From NCBI RefSeq assembly GCF_036549475.1, contig NZ_JAZHLI010000011.1, positions 1-64,000 on the forward strand: a DNA stretch of 64,000 nt, given 5' to 3'. This DNA is from Aurantimonas sp036549475. GTDB lineage: Bacteria; Pseudomonadota; Alphaproteobacteria; Rhizobiales; Rhizobiaceae. The notes below the pieces were generated by a model. That model saw only the letters and a program-made list of their open reading frames with translations. It did not search any database and was not told the origin of the DNA. Shown in pieces: positions 27,034 through 35,435 of the stretch (position 1 is its first letter; each line of letters starts with the position of its first letter). Position numbers and translations under genes: made by a program.

Positions 27034-27067
27034 CTGTCACGTGGCTGTAACAGGCAGTCCTCATAGA
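27034..27067 (+). promoter_or_regulatory. Pho box promoter of the secreted propeller gene
   Basis: Two direct 7-mers, CTGTCAC (27034-27040) and CTGTAAC (27045-27051), are separated by 4 bases, giving the 11-bp period of a PhoB box. A weak -10, CATAGA (27062-27067), follows at the distance expected when the box replaces the -35 element. The gene starts at 27102. The same layout occurs before pstS in this window. Confidence 0.7.
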
Positions 27068-27101
27068 CGCGGTATCTCCCTCGAGCAAAGGATCTGCCGC
27101 C

Positions 27102-29285
27102 GTGATATCGCCGCTCCGCCTCAGCCTCGCCGCCCTTCTCGCCACCAGCGCCCTCGCCGCGCCGGCCACAGCGATGGCCGAGCCGGTGTTCCGGCGTATC
27201 GCCGCCTTCCCGGTGGCCGCCAATCTTCCCGCCGACAAGCCCGCCGAGACCGAGACCTCCTCGGAGATCATCACGGCGAGCGGTGACGGCAACACGCTGG
27301 TCTATTCCGACAGCCCGGCCGGCGGCATCGGCATGATCGACATCACCGACCCCAAGGCCCCGAAGGCGGGCGGCTTCATCGCTCTTGACGGCGAGCCCAC
27401 CTCGGTGGCGGTTGCGGGCGCCAACGTCCTCGTCGGCGTCAACACCTCGCCGAACTTCGTCGAGCCCTCCGGCCGCCTCGCGGTGATCGACCTCGCCGGC
27501 AAGTCCGAGACGGCCTCCTGCGATCTGGGTGGCCAGCCCGATTCCGTCGCGGTCTCCCCGGATGGCGCCTATGCCGCCGTGGCGATGGAGAACGAGCGCG
27601 ACGAGGATCTGAACGACGGCGTCATTCCCCAGATGCCGGCCGGCTTCGTCGCAGTCTTCCAGCTCACCGACGGGACGCCCGATTGCGCCTCCATGACCAG
27701 GGTGGATCTGACCGGCCTAGCCGACACCGCGCCGGAGGATCCGGAGCCGGAATATGTCGACTTCAACGCGGCGGGCGAGATCGTCGTCTCGCTGCAGGAG
27801 AACAACCACTTCGCCATCATCGATGCGGCCAGCGGCGAGGTGACTGCCGATTTCCCGGCCGGCACCGTCGACCTCGAGGGCATCGACACCGAGGATGACG
27901 GCGCCTTCGACTTCACCGGCAGCCAGGCGGACCGCAAGCGCGAGCCCGACACCGTCCAGTGGATCGACGACAACCGCTTCGTCTCCGCCAATGAAGGCGA
28001 TTACGAGGGCGGCTCGCGCTCCTTCACCGTCTGGAACAAGGACGGCACCGTCGCATACGAATCCGGCCCGTCCTTCGAGCACGAAGTCGTCCGCGCCGGC
28101 CACTATCCCGACAAGCGCTCGGACGCCAAGGGCGTCGAGCCCGAGGGCCTGGAAGTCGCCACCTTCGACGGCACGACCTACGCCTTCGTCCTGTCCGAGC
28201 GCGGCTCGCTCGTCGGCGTCTACGAGCTTGGCGACGGCGATCCCGTTCTGACCCAGCTCCTGCCGTCTGGCATCGCGCCCGAAGGCGCCATCGCCATCCC
28301 GTCGCGCAACCTTCTGGTCACCTCCAACGAGGCCGATCTGGTCGAGGATGGCGGCGCCCGCTCCCACGTCATGATCTACGAGTTCGGCGAAGGCGAGAAT
28401 GCCTATCCGATGATCGTTTCCGAGGACGATGCGCAGGACAATCCGGTCGGCTGGGGCGCCCTGTCGGGCCTCGCCGCCGATCCGCAGGACGCCGCGACCC
28501 TTCACGCGGTCAGCGACAGCTTCTACGCGAACCAGCCGTCCATGTTCACCATCGACGTCTCGGCCAGGCCCGCCCGGATCACCGGCCGCACGACGATCAC
28601 CCGTGACGGCGCGCCGGCCGAAGCCCTGGATCTCGAAGGCATCACCGCTGACGGCGCCGGCGGCTTCTGGCTCGCCAGCGAGGGCAATCCGGAGAAGGAC
28701 GTGCCGCACCAACTCCTGCATGTGGATGCGTCCGGCGCCATCACCGAGGCGGTGCCCTTCCCCGAGGATCTTGTCGCCGGCTCCACCCGCTTCGGCGCCG
28801 AGGGCGTCACCCTGGACGGTGACACCCTCTGGGTCGCCATCCAGCGCGAATGGAAGGACGATCCCAAGGGCACGGCCAAGCTCCTCGCCTACGACACCGC
28901 CTCGAAGGAATGGAGCGCCGTGCGCTATCCGCTGGAGAGCGCCGAGAAGGGCTGGGTCGGCCTGTCGGAGATCACCGCCCAGGGCGACTGGCTCTATGTG
29001 CTGGAGCGCGACAACCAGATCGGCGACGCCGCCCGGTTGAAGAAGCTCTACCGGGTCGCGAAGGCCGATCTGGAGCCGGCACCCCTCGGCGGTGACCTGC
29101 CGCTGGTCGAGAAGGAGGAGGTCCACGACTTCCTGCCCGATCTGAAGGCCACCGGCGGCTACGTCGTCGACAAGATCGAGGGCTTTGCCATCGCCGCCGA
29201 CGGCACCGCCTACGCGGTCACCGACAATGACGGCGTCGACGATTCTTCCGGCGAGACGCTGTTCTTCGACATCGGCAAGCTGTAA
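27102..29285 (+). CDS. Secreted double beta-propeller protein (choice-of-anchor I plus esterase-like phytase domain)
   Basis: This 727-residue exported protein has a signal peptide (about 1-27, ending ATAMAEPV). An N-terminal propeller-like half (about 30-410) shows choice-of-anchor-I blocks such as EPTSVAVAG, PDSVAVSPDGAYAAVAMENERDED and RFVSANEGDYEGG. The C-terminal half (about 430-727) resembles the esterase-like/phytase family: ALDLEGITADGAGGFWLASEGNP, FGAEGVTLDG and KIEGFAIAADGTAYAVTDNDG. Acidic residues at blade ends could bind Ca. A GTG start follows AAAGGATCTG. With a Pho box upstream it is likely a phosphate-scavenging phosphoesterase, but activity is inferred, not shown. Confidence 0.82.
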   Translation: MISPLRLSLAALLATSALAAPATAMAEPVFRRIAAFPVAANLPADKPAETETSSEIITASGDGNTLVYSDSPAGGIGMIDITDPKAPKAGGFIALDGEPTSVAVAGANVLVGVNTSPNFVEPSGRLAVIDLAGKSETASCDLGGQPDSVAVSPDGAYAAVAMENERDEDLNDGVIPQMPAGFVAVFQLTDGTPDCASMTRVDLTGLADTAPEDPEPEYVDFNAAGEIVVSLQENNHFAIIDAASGEVTADFPAGTVDLEGIDTEDDGAFDFTGSQADRKREPDTVQWIDDNRFVSANEGDYEGGSRSFTVWNKDGTVAYESGPSFEHEVVRAGHYPDKRSDAKGVEPEGLEVATFDGTTYAFVLSERGSLVGVYELGDGDPVLTQLLPSGIAPEGAIAIPSRNLLVTSNEADLVEDGGARSHVMIYEFGEGENAYPMIVSEDDAQDNPVGWGALSGLAADPQDAATLHAVSDSFYANQPSMFTIDVSARPARITGRTTITRDGAPAEALDLEGITADGAGGFWLASEGNPEKDVPHQLLHVDASGAITEAVPFPEDLVAGSTRFGAEGVTLDGDTLWVAIQREWKDDPKGTAKLLAYDTASKEWSAVRYPLESAEKGWVGLSEITAQGDWLYVLERDNQIGDAARLKKLYRVAKADLEPAPLGGDLPLVEKEEVHDFLPDLKATGGYVVDKIEGFAIAADGTAYAVTDNDGVDDSSGETLFFDIGKL

Positions 29286-29301
29286 TCCGCCGCGCGATCG
29301 C

Positions 29302-29378
29302 CCGGCGACGGCTTGACCGTCGCCGGTCCTCGCCAGGACCATCCAATCGAAGGGCGCGCCACGGCATCGGCGCGCCCT
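29302..29378 (+). terminator. Two consecutive hairpins after the propeller gene
   Basis: The first is a perfect 10-bp stem CCGGCGACGG/CCGTCGCCGG (29302-29311 with 29317-29326) without a T run. The second is a 10-bp stem AGGGCGCGCC/GGCGCGCCCT (29351-29360 with 29369-29378) followed by TT. Together they should terminate the transcript before the DUF2254 gene. Confidence 0.7.
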
Positions 29379-29571
29379 TTGCGCATCTGCAACGCCTATC
29401 GCGGCCGCACAGGCTGTCGGCGGAAGCGACGGCAACGATCCCTGCCCGCCCTGCGCGACAAGCTGATCCGGAGACCTCGTGCCGGCAAGCGGCGGTGACG
29501 CAAGTGTCGTTCGCGGCTTGCGGCGGGCGGGTCGGGCCATATCTGCTTCGTCCTGACCCCGAGGAGCCGCG

Positions 29572-31050
29572 ATGCGTGCGTATGTCCAGCAATATTACCA
29601 GCGCATCGTCGCGAGCTACTGGTTCGTCCCCTCGATCATGGCCGTCGTGGCCGCGCTGCTCGCCTTCCTCCTGATCGAGATCGACGCACGCGTACCGCTC
29701 GACGCCTTCGGCGAAAGCCCGTTTTTCTATGCGACGCAGCCGGACGGCGCCCGCGCCATCCTCAGCGCCATCGGCGGATCGATGATCGGCGTGGCGGGCA
29801 CGGTCTTCTCGGTGACCATGGCCGCGGTCGTCTTCGCCTCCGGCAATTATGGCCCGCGGCTCCTGACCAACTTCATGAACGACCGCGGCAACCAGATCAC
29901 GCTGGGCGTGTTCGTGGCGACCTTCGTCTATTGCATGCTGGTGCTGCGCAGCGTCCGCGATGGTGGCGAGGGCGGCGATAACGATTTCTATGCCGTCATG
30001 TTCGTCCCCAACATCGCGATCTTCGGCGCCATCTTGCTGGCCATCGGCTCGATCGGCGTGCTGATCTTCTTCATCCACCACGTCCCGTCGAATATCCACA
30101 TCTCCAACGTCGTCGCCGGCATCGGAACGGGGCTGTGCCGGCAGCTCGACGACACCTTCCCCGATCCCGACTCCGAGGCGACGGACCGCGAGGCGACCGG
30201 GCCCGACGAGCCGGACCACCTGCTGTGGCAGGTGCCCGCCTGCTTCGGCGACGAGGTCGACGAGACCTCGCCGACCGTGCCCTATGCCGAGGTCGTCGCC
30301 GATCGCAGCGGCTATCTCCAGATCATCGACCGCGAGACGCTGATCAAGGCGGCCCGCGCAGCCGACATCGTGGTGCGGATGAACTGCCGGACCGGCATCT
30401 TCGTGCATCCGGGCCGGGTGCTGTTCCATGCCTGGCCCAGCGAGCGCGTGACCGACGAGGTGCGCGCCGCCCTCGTCTCGTCGATCGCCTGCGGCAACCA
30501 GCGCAGTCCCCATCAGGATCCGGTCTTTCTCGTCGACGAACTGGTCGAGATCGCCGGCCGCGCCTTGTCGCCGGGCGTCAACGACCCCTACACCGCCATC
30601 ACCTGCATGGACTGGCTGACCTCCGCCATGGCGCGCCTGGCCGGGCGTGAGCCGGCCGATCCGCTGCTGGTGGATGCCGACGGCCGGTTGCGGGTCATCG
30701 CGCTGCCGGACAGCTTTGCCGAATATCTGGAATTTTCCTTCGGCCATCTGCGCCAGTATGCGGCGACCGACATGATCGCCGCCGAGCATTATCTCGAATG
30801 TCTGGAGCAGATCGCCCCGGCGACCAGGCGGCCGGGCGACATCGCCGCACTGCGCCGCCAGCACGACGCCTTCATGGGCCTGGCCCGCCGCGGACTGGCC
30901 GGCGCCGCCCTCGAGGTGGTGGAGGCGCGTGCCGAGCGGCTCGTGGCCACGCTCGATCACCCGGTCCACCGCGTCCCCTATCCGGTCCCGGCCGGCGAAC
31001 GCGTCGAGCGGTTGGTCGCCGCCCGTCAGCCCGCCGGCACGACGGCGTGA
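29572..31050 (+). CDS. DUF2254 family membrane protein
   Basis: This 492-residue protein matches the uncharacterised DUF2254 family: an N-terminal set of four membrane helices (about 15-40, 62-85, 115-135, 150-172) with the motif GVAGTVFSVTMAAVVFASGNYGPRLL, then a large cytoplasmic region with SPGVNDPYTAITCMDWL and an Arg-rich helical end. GAGGAG precedes the ATG at 29572. The function is unknown. It converges on ruvB with only 10 bases between stop codons and lies, with the propeller gene, between ruvB and ybgC. Confidence 0.88.
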   Translation: MRAYVQQYYQRIVASYWFVPSIMAVVAALLAFLLIEIDARVPLDAFGESPFFYATQPDGARAILSAIGGSMIGVAGTVFSVTMAAVVFASGNYGPRLLTNFMNDRGNQITLGVFVATFVYCMLVLRSVRDGGEGGDNDFYAVMFVPNIAIFGAILLAIGSIGVLIFFIHHVPSNIHISNVVAGIGTGLCRQLDDTFPDPDSEATDREATGPDEPDHLLWQVPACFGDEVDETSPTVPYAEVVADRSGYLQIIDRETLIKAARAADIVVRMNCRTGIFVHPGRVLFHAWPSERVTDEVRAALVSSIACGNQRSPHQDPVFLVDELVEIAGRALSPGVNDPYTAITCMDWLTSAMARLAGREPADPLLVDADGRLRVIALPDSFAEYLEFSFGHLRQYAATDMIAAEHYLECLEQIAPATRRPGDIAALRRQHDAFMGLARRGLAGAALEVVEARAERLVATLDHPVHRVPYPVPAGERVERLVAARQPAGTTA

Positions 31051-31060
31051 GGCGCCCGGC

Positions 31061-32107
31061 CTATGCGTCGTCGCCGCCCTCCTCGAACAGGGTCGCCTGC
31101 GCGCCCTGATAGGCGCTGGGAACCGCCAGGCCCATATGGCCGAAGGCCTTCTGGGTGAGCAGGCGCCCGCGCGGCGTGCGCTGCAGGAAGCCCTGCTGCA
31201 ACAGATAGGGCTCGACAATGTCCTCGATCGCGTCGCGCGGCTCCGACAGGGCCGCCGCGATGGTCTCGATGCCCACCGGTCCGCCGCCGAAATTCAGGGC
31301 GATCAGGTCCAGGTAGCGCCGGTCGAGCTGGTCGAGGCCGAGGCTGTCGACCTCGAGCCGCGACAGCGCCTCGTCCGCCACCCGCCGGTCCACCGTGCCG
31401 GCCCCGGCCACGTCGGCGAAGTCGCGCACCCGGCGCAGCAGCCGGCCGGCGATGCGCGGCGTGCCGCGGGCCCGGCGCGCGATCTCGCGGGCGCCGTCCT
31501 CGGCCATGGGCAGGCGCATCAGCCGCGCGCCGCGGGTGACGATGTGCTCCAGTTCGGCGACCGTATAGAAGTTCAGCCGCACCGGAATGCCGAAGCGGTC
31601 GCGCAGCGGCGTCGTCAGAAGGCCCAGCCGCGTCGTCGCCGCCACCAGCGTGAATTTCGACAGGTCGATCTTCACCGATCGCGCCGCCGGCCCCTCGCCG
31701 ATGATCAGGTCGAGCTGGAAATCCTCCATCGCCGGGTAGAGGATTTCCTCCACCGCCGGGCTCAGCCGGTGGATCTCGTCGATGAACAGGACGTCGCGCT
31801 CTTCCAGATTGGTGAGCAGCGCCGCCAGGTCGCCGGCCTTGGCGATCACCGGGCCAGAGGTCGAGCGGAAATTGACGCCCAGTTCCTTGGCCATGATCTG
31901 CGCCAGCGTCGTCTTGCCGAGCCCCGGGGGGCCGACGAACAGCACATGGTCCAGCGCCTCGCCGCGATTCTTCGCCGCCTCGATGAAGACCTTGAGATTG
32001 GCCCGCGCCGCGGCCTGGCCGACGAAATCGTCCAGCCGCTGCGGGCGCAGAGTCGCGTCGAAGTCCTCGCCATTCTTCTCGGGTGTGATCAGGCGGGCGT
32101 CGCTCAT
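31061..32107 (-). CDS. ruvB: Holliday junction branch-migration helicase RuvB
   Basis: This 348-residue AAA+ motor drives branch migration with RuvA during recombination and fork repair. Walker A GPPGLGKT is at 59-66 and Walker B LFIDEIHRL follows; sensor I AATTRLGLL, the Arg finger region PLRDRFGI and the C-terminal winged helix (PRDAIEDIVEPYLLQQGF) are present. Start ATG at 32107 gives the family length; the frame to 32182 adds an unlikely leader. It is last of the ruvC-ruvA-ruvB series. Confidence 0.97.
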   Translation of the reverse strand: MSDARLITPEKNGEDFDATLRPQRLDDFVGQAAARANLKVFIEAAKNRGEALDHVLFVGPPGLGKTTLAQIMAKELGVNFRSTSGPVIAKAGDLAALLTNLEERDVLFIDEIHRLSPAVEEILYPAMEDFQLDLIIGEGPAARSVKIDLSKFTLVAATTRLGLLTTPLRDRFGIPVRLNFYTVAELEHIVTRGARLMRLPMAEDGAREIARRARGTPRIAGRLLRRVRDFADVAGAGTVDRRVADEALSRLEVDSLGLDQLDRRYLDLIALNFGGGPVGIETIAAALSEPRDAIEDIVEPYLLQQGFLQRTPRGRLLTQKAFGHMGLAVPSAYQGAQATLFEEGGDDA

Positions 32108-32272
32108 AAGGACCGTTCCGTCGCGATAGGACAATCTGCCTGCATAGCCACCGGCGCGGCCGGTCGCGGGCAGGTTCCGCAATGGCCGTTCCCCGCCCTC
32201 ATGTCAAAACCGGCCGGGCCGCGCCGGGTGAAATGCGCCGGCGCCGCGCCGTCACCGGTGCCGCCTTGCGCC

Positions 32273-32893
32273 TCAGCGGCTCAGCGCCTTCAGCCCCAGG
32301 CGGATCAGCCGGGCGCTGTCGGGCGCCTCTCCGGCCTCCTTCAGCGCCTTGGCCACGGCCTCCGCCGCCTGGTCGCGCGGATAGCCCAGATTGACCAGCG
32401 CCGACACCGCGTCGGCCACCGGCGCGGCAGCCGTGCCGCCGCCGATGTCGCGCTTCAGGCCAAAACTCTCGTCGCCGCCGGCGCCGGAAAAGGCCGGGGC
32501 CTTGTCCTTCAGCTCCGCCACGATCCGGGCGGCGACCTTCGGCCCGACGCCGGGCGCGCGCGCCACCATCGCCTTGTCCTGCAGGGCCACCGCATTGGCG
32601 AGATCGCCGGCCGACAGGGTGCCGATCACCGCCAGTGCCACGCGGGCGCCGACCCCCTGCACCATCTGCAACAGGCGGAACCAGTCCTGCTCGGCGCGGG
32701 TGGAGAAGCCGTAGAGCCGCAGCATGTCCTCGCGCACATAGGTGTCGATGAACAGCACCACCGCCTCGCCCGCCGCCGGCAGCGCCGCCAGCGTGCGCGC
32801 GCCGCAGAAGGCGACATAGCCGACGCCATGCACGTCGACCACGACATGGTCCTCGCCGATCTCGTCGACGGTGCCCTTGAGCTTGCCGATCAC
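32273..32893 (-). CDS. ruvA: Holliday junction DNA-binding protein RuvA
   Basis: This 206-residue protein binds four-way junctions as a tetramer and recruits RuvB. It has the OB-fold N-terminus (MIGKLKGTVDEIGEDHVVVD), two helix-hairpin-helix motifs (VQGVGARVALAVIG, APGVGPKVAARIVAELK) and a C-terminal UBA-like domain (about 158-206) that contacts RuvB. Translation starts at GTG 32893. It is 145 bases from ruvC and 165 from ruvB, so likely a single operon. Confidence 0.96.
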   Translation of the reverse strand: MIGKLKGTVDEIGEDHVVVDVHGVGYVAFCGARTLAALPAAGEAVVLFIDTYVREDMLRLYGFSTRAEQDWFRLLQMVQGVGARVALAVIGTLSAGDLANAVALQDKAMVARAPGVGPKVAARIVAELKDKAPAFSGAGGDESFGLKRDIGGGTAAAPVADAVSALVNLGYPRDQAAEAVAKALKEAGEAPDSARLIRLGLKALSR

Positions 32894-33038
32894 GGATGCG
32901 TCTCCAGGCAGAAGGAATCGAAGGCGGAAATCCGGCCGAAGCGGCCACAGGCGTCGCTTACCACGATTGGGTCGCGGCCGCCGACAGTGTCACCGCCCGA
33001 TGACCGGCCGCCGGCCCGGCGCGAAGCCGCCCAGGCCA

Positions 33039-33557
33039 TCACAGGCCCGCCAGCAGCGCCCGCGACTGCGCCGACTGGCGATGATGGCTGTGGCAGATGG
33101 CGATCGCCAGCGCGTCGGCGGCGTCGTCGGTATCGAAGGTCGCCCTGGGCATCAGCACCTTCACCATCATGTGGATCTGCCGCTTCTCGCCGTGCCCGAC
33201 GCCGATCACCGCCTTCTTCACGGCATTGGGGGCGTATTCGGCGACCGGCAGCCCGGCCAGCGACGGCACCACCATGGCGATGCCGCGGGCCTGCCCGAGC
33301 TTCAGCGTGGCGACGGCATCCTTGTTGACGAAGGTCTGCTCCACCGCCGCCTCGTCCGGCCGCTGGGTGTGGATCACCTCGGTCAGCCCGTCATAGAGCG
33401 TGCGCAACCGCCCGGCGAGATCCATCTTGCCGTCCGACATCACCGTGCCGCTCGCCACGAAGCGCAGCGAATTGCCCAGCGTCTCGACGATGCCCCAGCC
33501 GGTCCGGCGCAATCCGGGATCGATGCCGATGATGCGAATGGTCCGCTCCTGCAACAC
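33039..33557 (-). CDS. ruvC: Holliday junction resolvase RuvC
   Basis: This 172-residue endonuclease cuts four-way junctions in partnership with RuvAB. The RNase H-like fold shows the acidic catalytic set: Asp in GIDPGLRRTGWG near the start, Glu in AVEQTFV and the C-terminal Asp residues in DTDDAADALAIAICH. A GTG start at 33557 follows GAGAGGATT; the next codon TTG is an alternative. It is separated from the PRC-barrel gene upstream by a 57-base hairpin. Confidence 0.96.
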   Translation of the reverse strand: MLQERTIRIIGIDPGLRRTGWGIVETLGNSLRFVASGTVMSDGKMDLAGRLRTLYDGLTEVIHTQRPDEAAVEQTFVNKDAVATLKLGQARGIAMVVPSLAGLPVAEYAPNAVKKAVIGVGHGEKRQIHMMVKVLMPRATFDTDDAADALAIAICHSHHRQSAQSRALLAGL

Positions 33558-33693
33558 TTCGTTAATCCTCTCCGCCTAGCCGAATCAGAGGCCATTGAGA
33601 AGACGAAAAGTGAACAAACCAAAAACGAAACGGGCTTCGTCCCCGACAGAACCGCGCAACGACGGTTGATGGCGCCGTGTGAACGCTGGGCAT

Positions 33694-33750
33694 CGGCCCC
33701 ATGACAAAGGCCCGCCGCGGAATCCGCGACGGGCCTTTGTCATGGGGCCG
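33694..33750. terminator. Very long perfect hairpin, bidirectional terminator
   Basis: A 21-bp perfect inverted repeat (33694-33714 with 33730-33750) contains AAAGGCCCG/CGGGCCTTT, and its loop forms a further 5-bp stem CGCGG/CCGCG. The symmetric A and T runs suit termination of the PRC-barrel transcript (minus) and any plus transcript. It is longer than any other hairpin here. Confidence 0.75.
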
Positions 33751-33791
33751 GATCAGTTCCGGCTCAAGTGTCGCCGGTCAAGCGAGGTGGA

Positions 33792-34283
33792 TTAGTTCCA
33801 CCAGGCTTCGTCAACACCTTCGCGTGCCTCGAGCTCTTCCTCCGAGTAGCGCGTGATGAAGGCGTAGGACTGGTCGTCGACCGGGACGAGATCCACGTCG
33901 CCGACGCGCAGCATGACGTGCTTGTCACCGATGTCGAGGAAGCCGCCCACTTCGGCGACGATGCCGGCGAGGTTGCCCGAACGGTCGAGAACCACGTCCT
34001 CGATCTCGCCGATCTGGTTCCAGTCGGTGCCGACCGCGTCGTAGCCCGAACGGCCCCAGACGTAATCGTCCTGCTCACCCCAGGAGCCTTCGTCATAGGC
34101 TTCGTTGGTGGTGTAGACGGCGCCGCCCACGATATCGCGAGTCCGGATCAGCTGCGCCCAATCGGTCGCTGCAGTGTTTTCCGAAGCCATCGGGGTCGCG
34201 GCGGTCGTCGTGGCGGCATCCTGAGCAATAACAGGCGTCGCGGCAAAGATGATGGCGGTTGCAGTGGCTGCAATATACTTCAT
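33792..34283 (-). CDS. Secreted PRC-barrel domain protein
   Basis: This 163-residue protein has a signal peptide (about 1-21, ending VIAQDAAT), a Thr/Ala-rich linker and a PRC-barrel-like domain (about 45-150), with DIVGGAVYTTNEAYDEG and then IGEIEDVVLDRSGNLAGIVAEVGGFLDIG, the hallmark of PRC barrels. Such periplasmic or secreted PRC proteins are common in rhizobia, often as stress proteins; the ligand is unknown. ATG at 34283 is preceded by GAGAGGATTACCTC. A terminator hairpin follows 41 bases after the stop. Confidence 0.85.
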   Translation of the reverse strand: MKYIAATATAIIFAATPVIAQDAATTTAATPMASENTAATDWAQLIRTRDIVGGAVYTTNEAYDEGSWGEQDDYVWGRSGYDAVGTDWNQIGEIEDVVLDRSGNLAGIVAEVGGFLDIGDKHVMLRVGDVDLVPVDDQSYAFITRYSEEELEAREGVDEAWWN

Positions 34284-34470
34284 GAGGTAATCCTCTCTGT
34301 CGTTCAAATTCATCCAATCAACGGAGGGGTGTGGCCATTGTTCCAACATTCTCACCACAAATTCTGAAGTCATTCGTTCGCAGACGCGTCCGTTGCTCAC
34401 GGAGCTCGCTCCGCCTGCGCGTTCTGTTATACGATCGCACGACCCGGGACGAACTGGAGGCCGGAGCACC

Positions 34471-35181
34471 CTATGCGTTCAGCCCCCGGGTCGCGATGAC
34501 CGACTTGTTCAGGCCCATGACGGTCTCGAAGACGATGTCGGCGTCGGGCAGGAACTCCGCCATCTGCCGCTTGCCGATCAGGTCGTGATGACCCACCACG
34601 TCCCTCGCCTCCTCGACGTCTTCGATGCGATCGAAGAAGCCCAGCGCGAAGCGCCGCAGCAGCGCAACGCGCACCGCCTTCGGCAGATACTGGAATCCCA
34701 GCGTCCGGAAGTGCGGCTCGTAGGGAAACCAGTAATTGGGCGTCTGGCAATAATAGCGCGGGGCCAGCCGGCGCATGTTCCGGCCGAAGGCGCGCATCTT
34801 GTCGCGCGATCCCACATGCTCGATCACCGAGTTGGAATGCGCCAGGTCGAAGCGCTGCCCCTGGAACAGGTCGAGATCGCTCGCGCTCCCCCTGACCGCG
34901 CGGAACTGGCCCGGCCGCGTCACGACCTGCGGCTCGGGATTGACCAGGGTGACGAAGATGCGGCCCTGTTGCCGGTCGAGATAGTCGCCTGCGATGGACC
35001 AGTATGATTCGGTCCCGCCGAGGTCAACGATCTCGCAGCGTTGCTGATTGGCGAGAACCGAGTCGATCAGGCTGCGGATGCGCGCGAAGCGCCGGGCACG
35101 GAACTGGAACTCCAGGCTCGAGGAATCGACATAGGGGTCCGAACGGCGTCGAAGGGCCCCCAGATAGGCTGCAAGCTGCAT
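34471..35181 (-). CDS. Class I SAM-dependent methyltransferase
   Basis: This 236-residue protein has a Rossmann methyltransferase fold. Motif I is EIVDLGGTESYW (a Gly-rich SAM loop with an unusual Glu-Ser), the acidic strand-2 end falls near VNPEPQ, and motif IV is FDLAHSNSVIEHVG, where the small-molecule methyltransferases have a similar N-S-V-I-E-H block. The Tyr-rich YYCQTPNYWFPYEPH could line the substrate pocket, perhaps a sugar or lipid. AGGAG 7 bases before ATG 35181 decides the start over GTG 35202. The substrate is unknown. It stands alone between yebC and the PRC gene. Confidence 0.8.
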   Translation of the reverse strand: MQLAAYLGALRRRSDPYVDSSSLEFQFRARRFARIRSLIDSVLANQQRCEIVDLGGTESYWSIAGDYLDRQQGRIFVTLVNPEPQVVTRPGQFRAVRGSASDLDLFQGQRFDLAHSNSVIEHVGSRDKMRAFGRNMRRLAPRYYCQTPNYWFPYEPHFRTLGFQYLPKAVRVALLRRFALGFFDRIEDVEEARDVVGHHDLIGKRQMAEFLPDADIVFETVMGLNKSVIATRGLNA

Positions 35182-35435
35182 GGCGTGGCTCCTGTATTCC
35201 ACGCCGACCTAGGGCCCAATCCGAAATTGCGCGCGACAATCCTTAACAAATGGTTAACGCCGTGAAGCCGCGATCCCGGAATTCCGGAAGACAGCGACGT
35301 CGAGACACGGAGTCGTGACTGCAAACCCCGCTGTCGCTACGTCTTGAGCCCCGCCCAACGCCCTGGATCGGCGACCGGCCGCTTCCTTGCGGCAGGCCCC
35401 ATCGACAGCTTGACCTCGACGACCGACCCGTCGCC

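Noticed and set aside
29218..31218. Open frame of 666 codons on the minus strand
   Set aside because: It is antisense to the propeller tail and the DUF2254 gene; both have clear families, so this is a GC-driven shadow.
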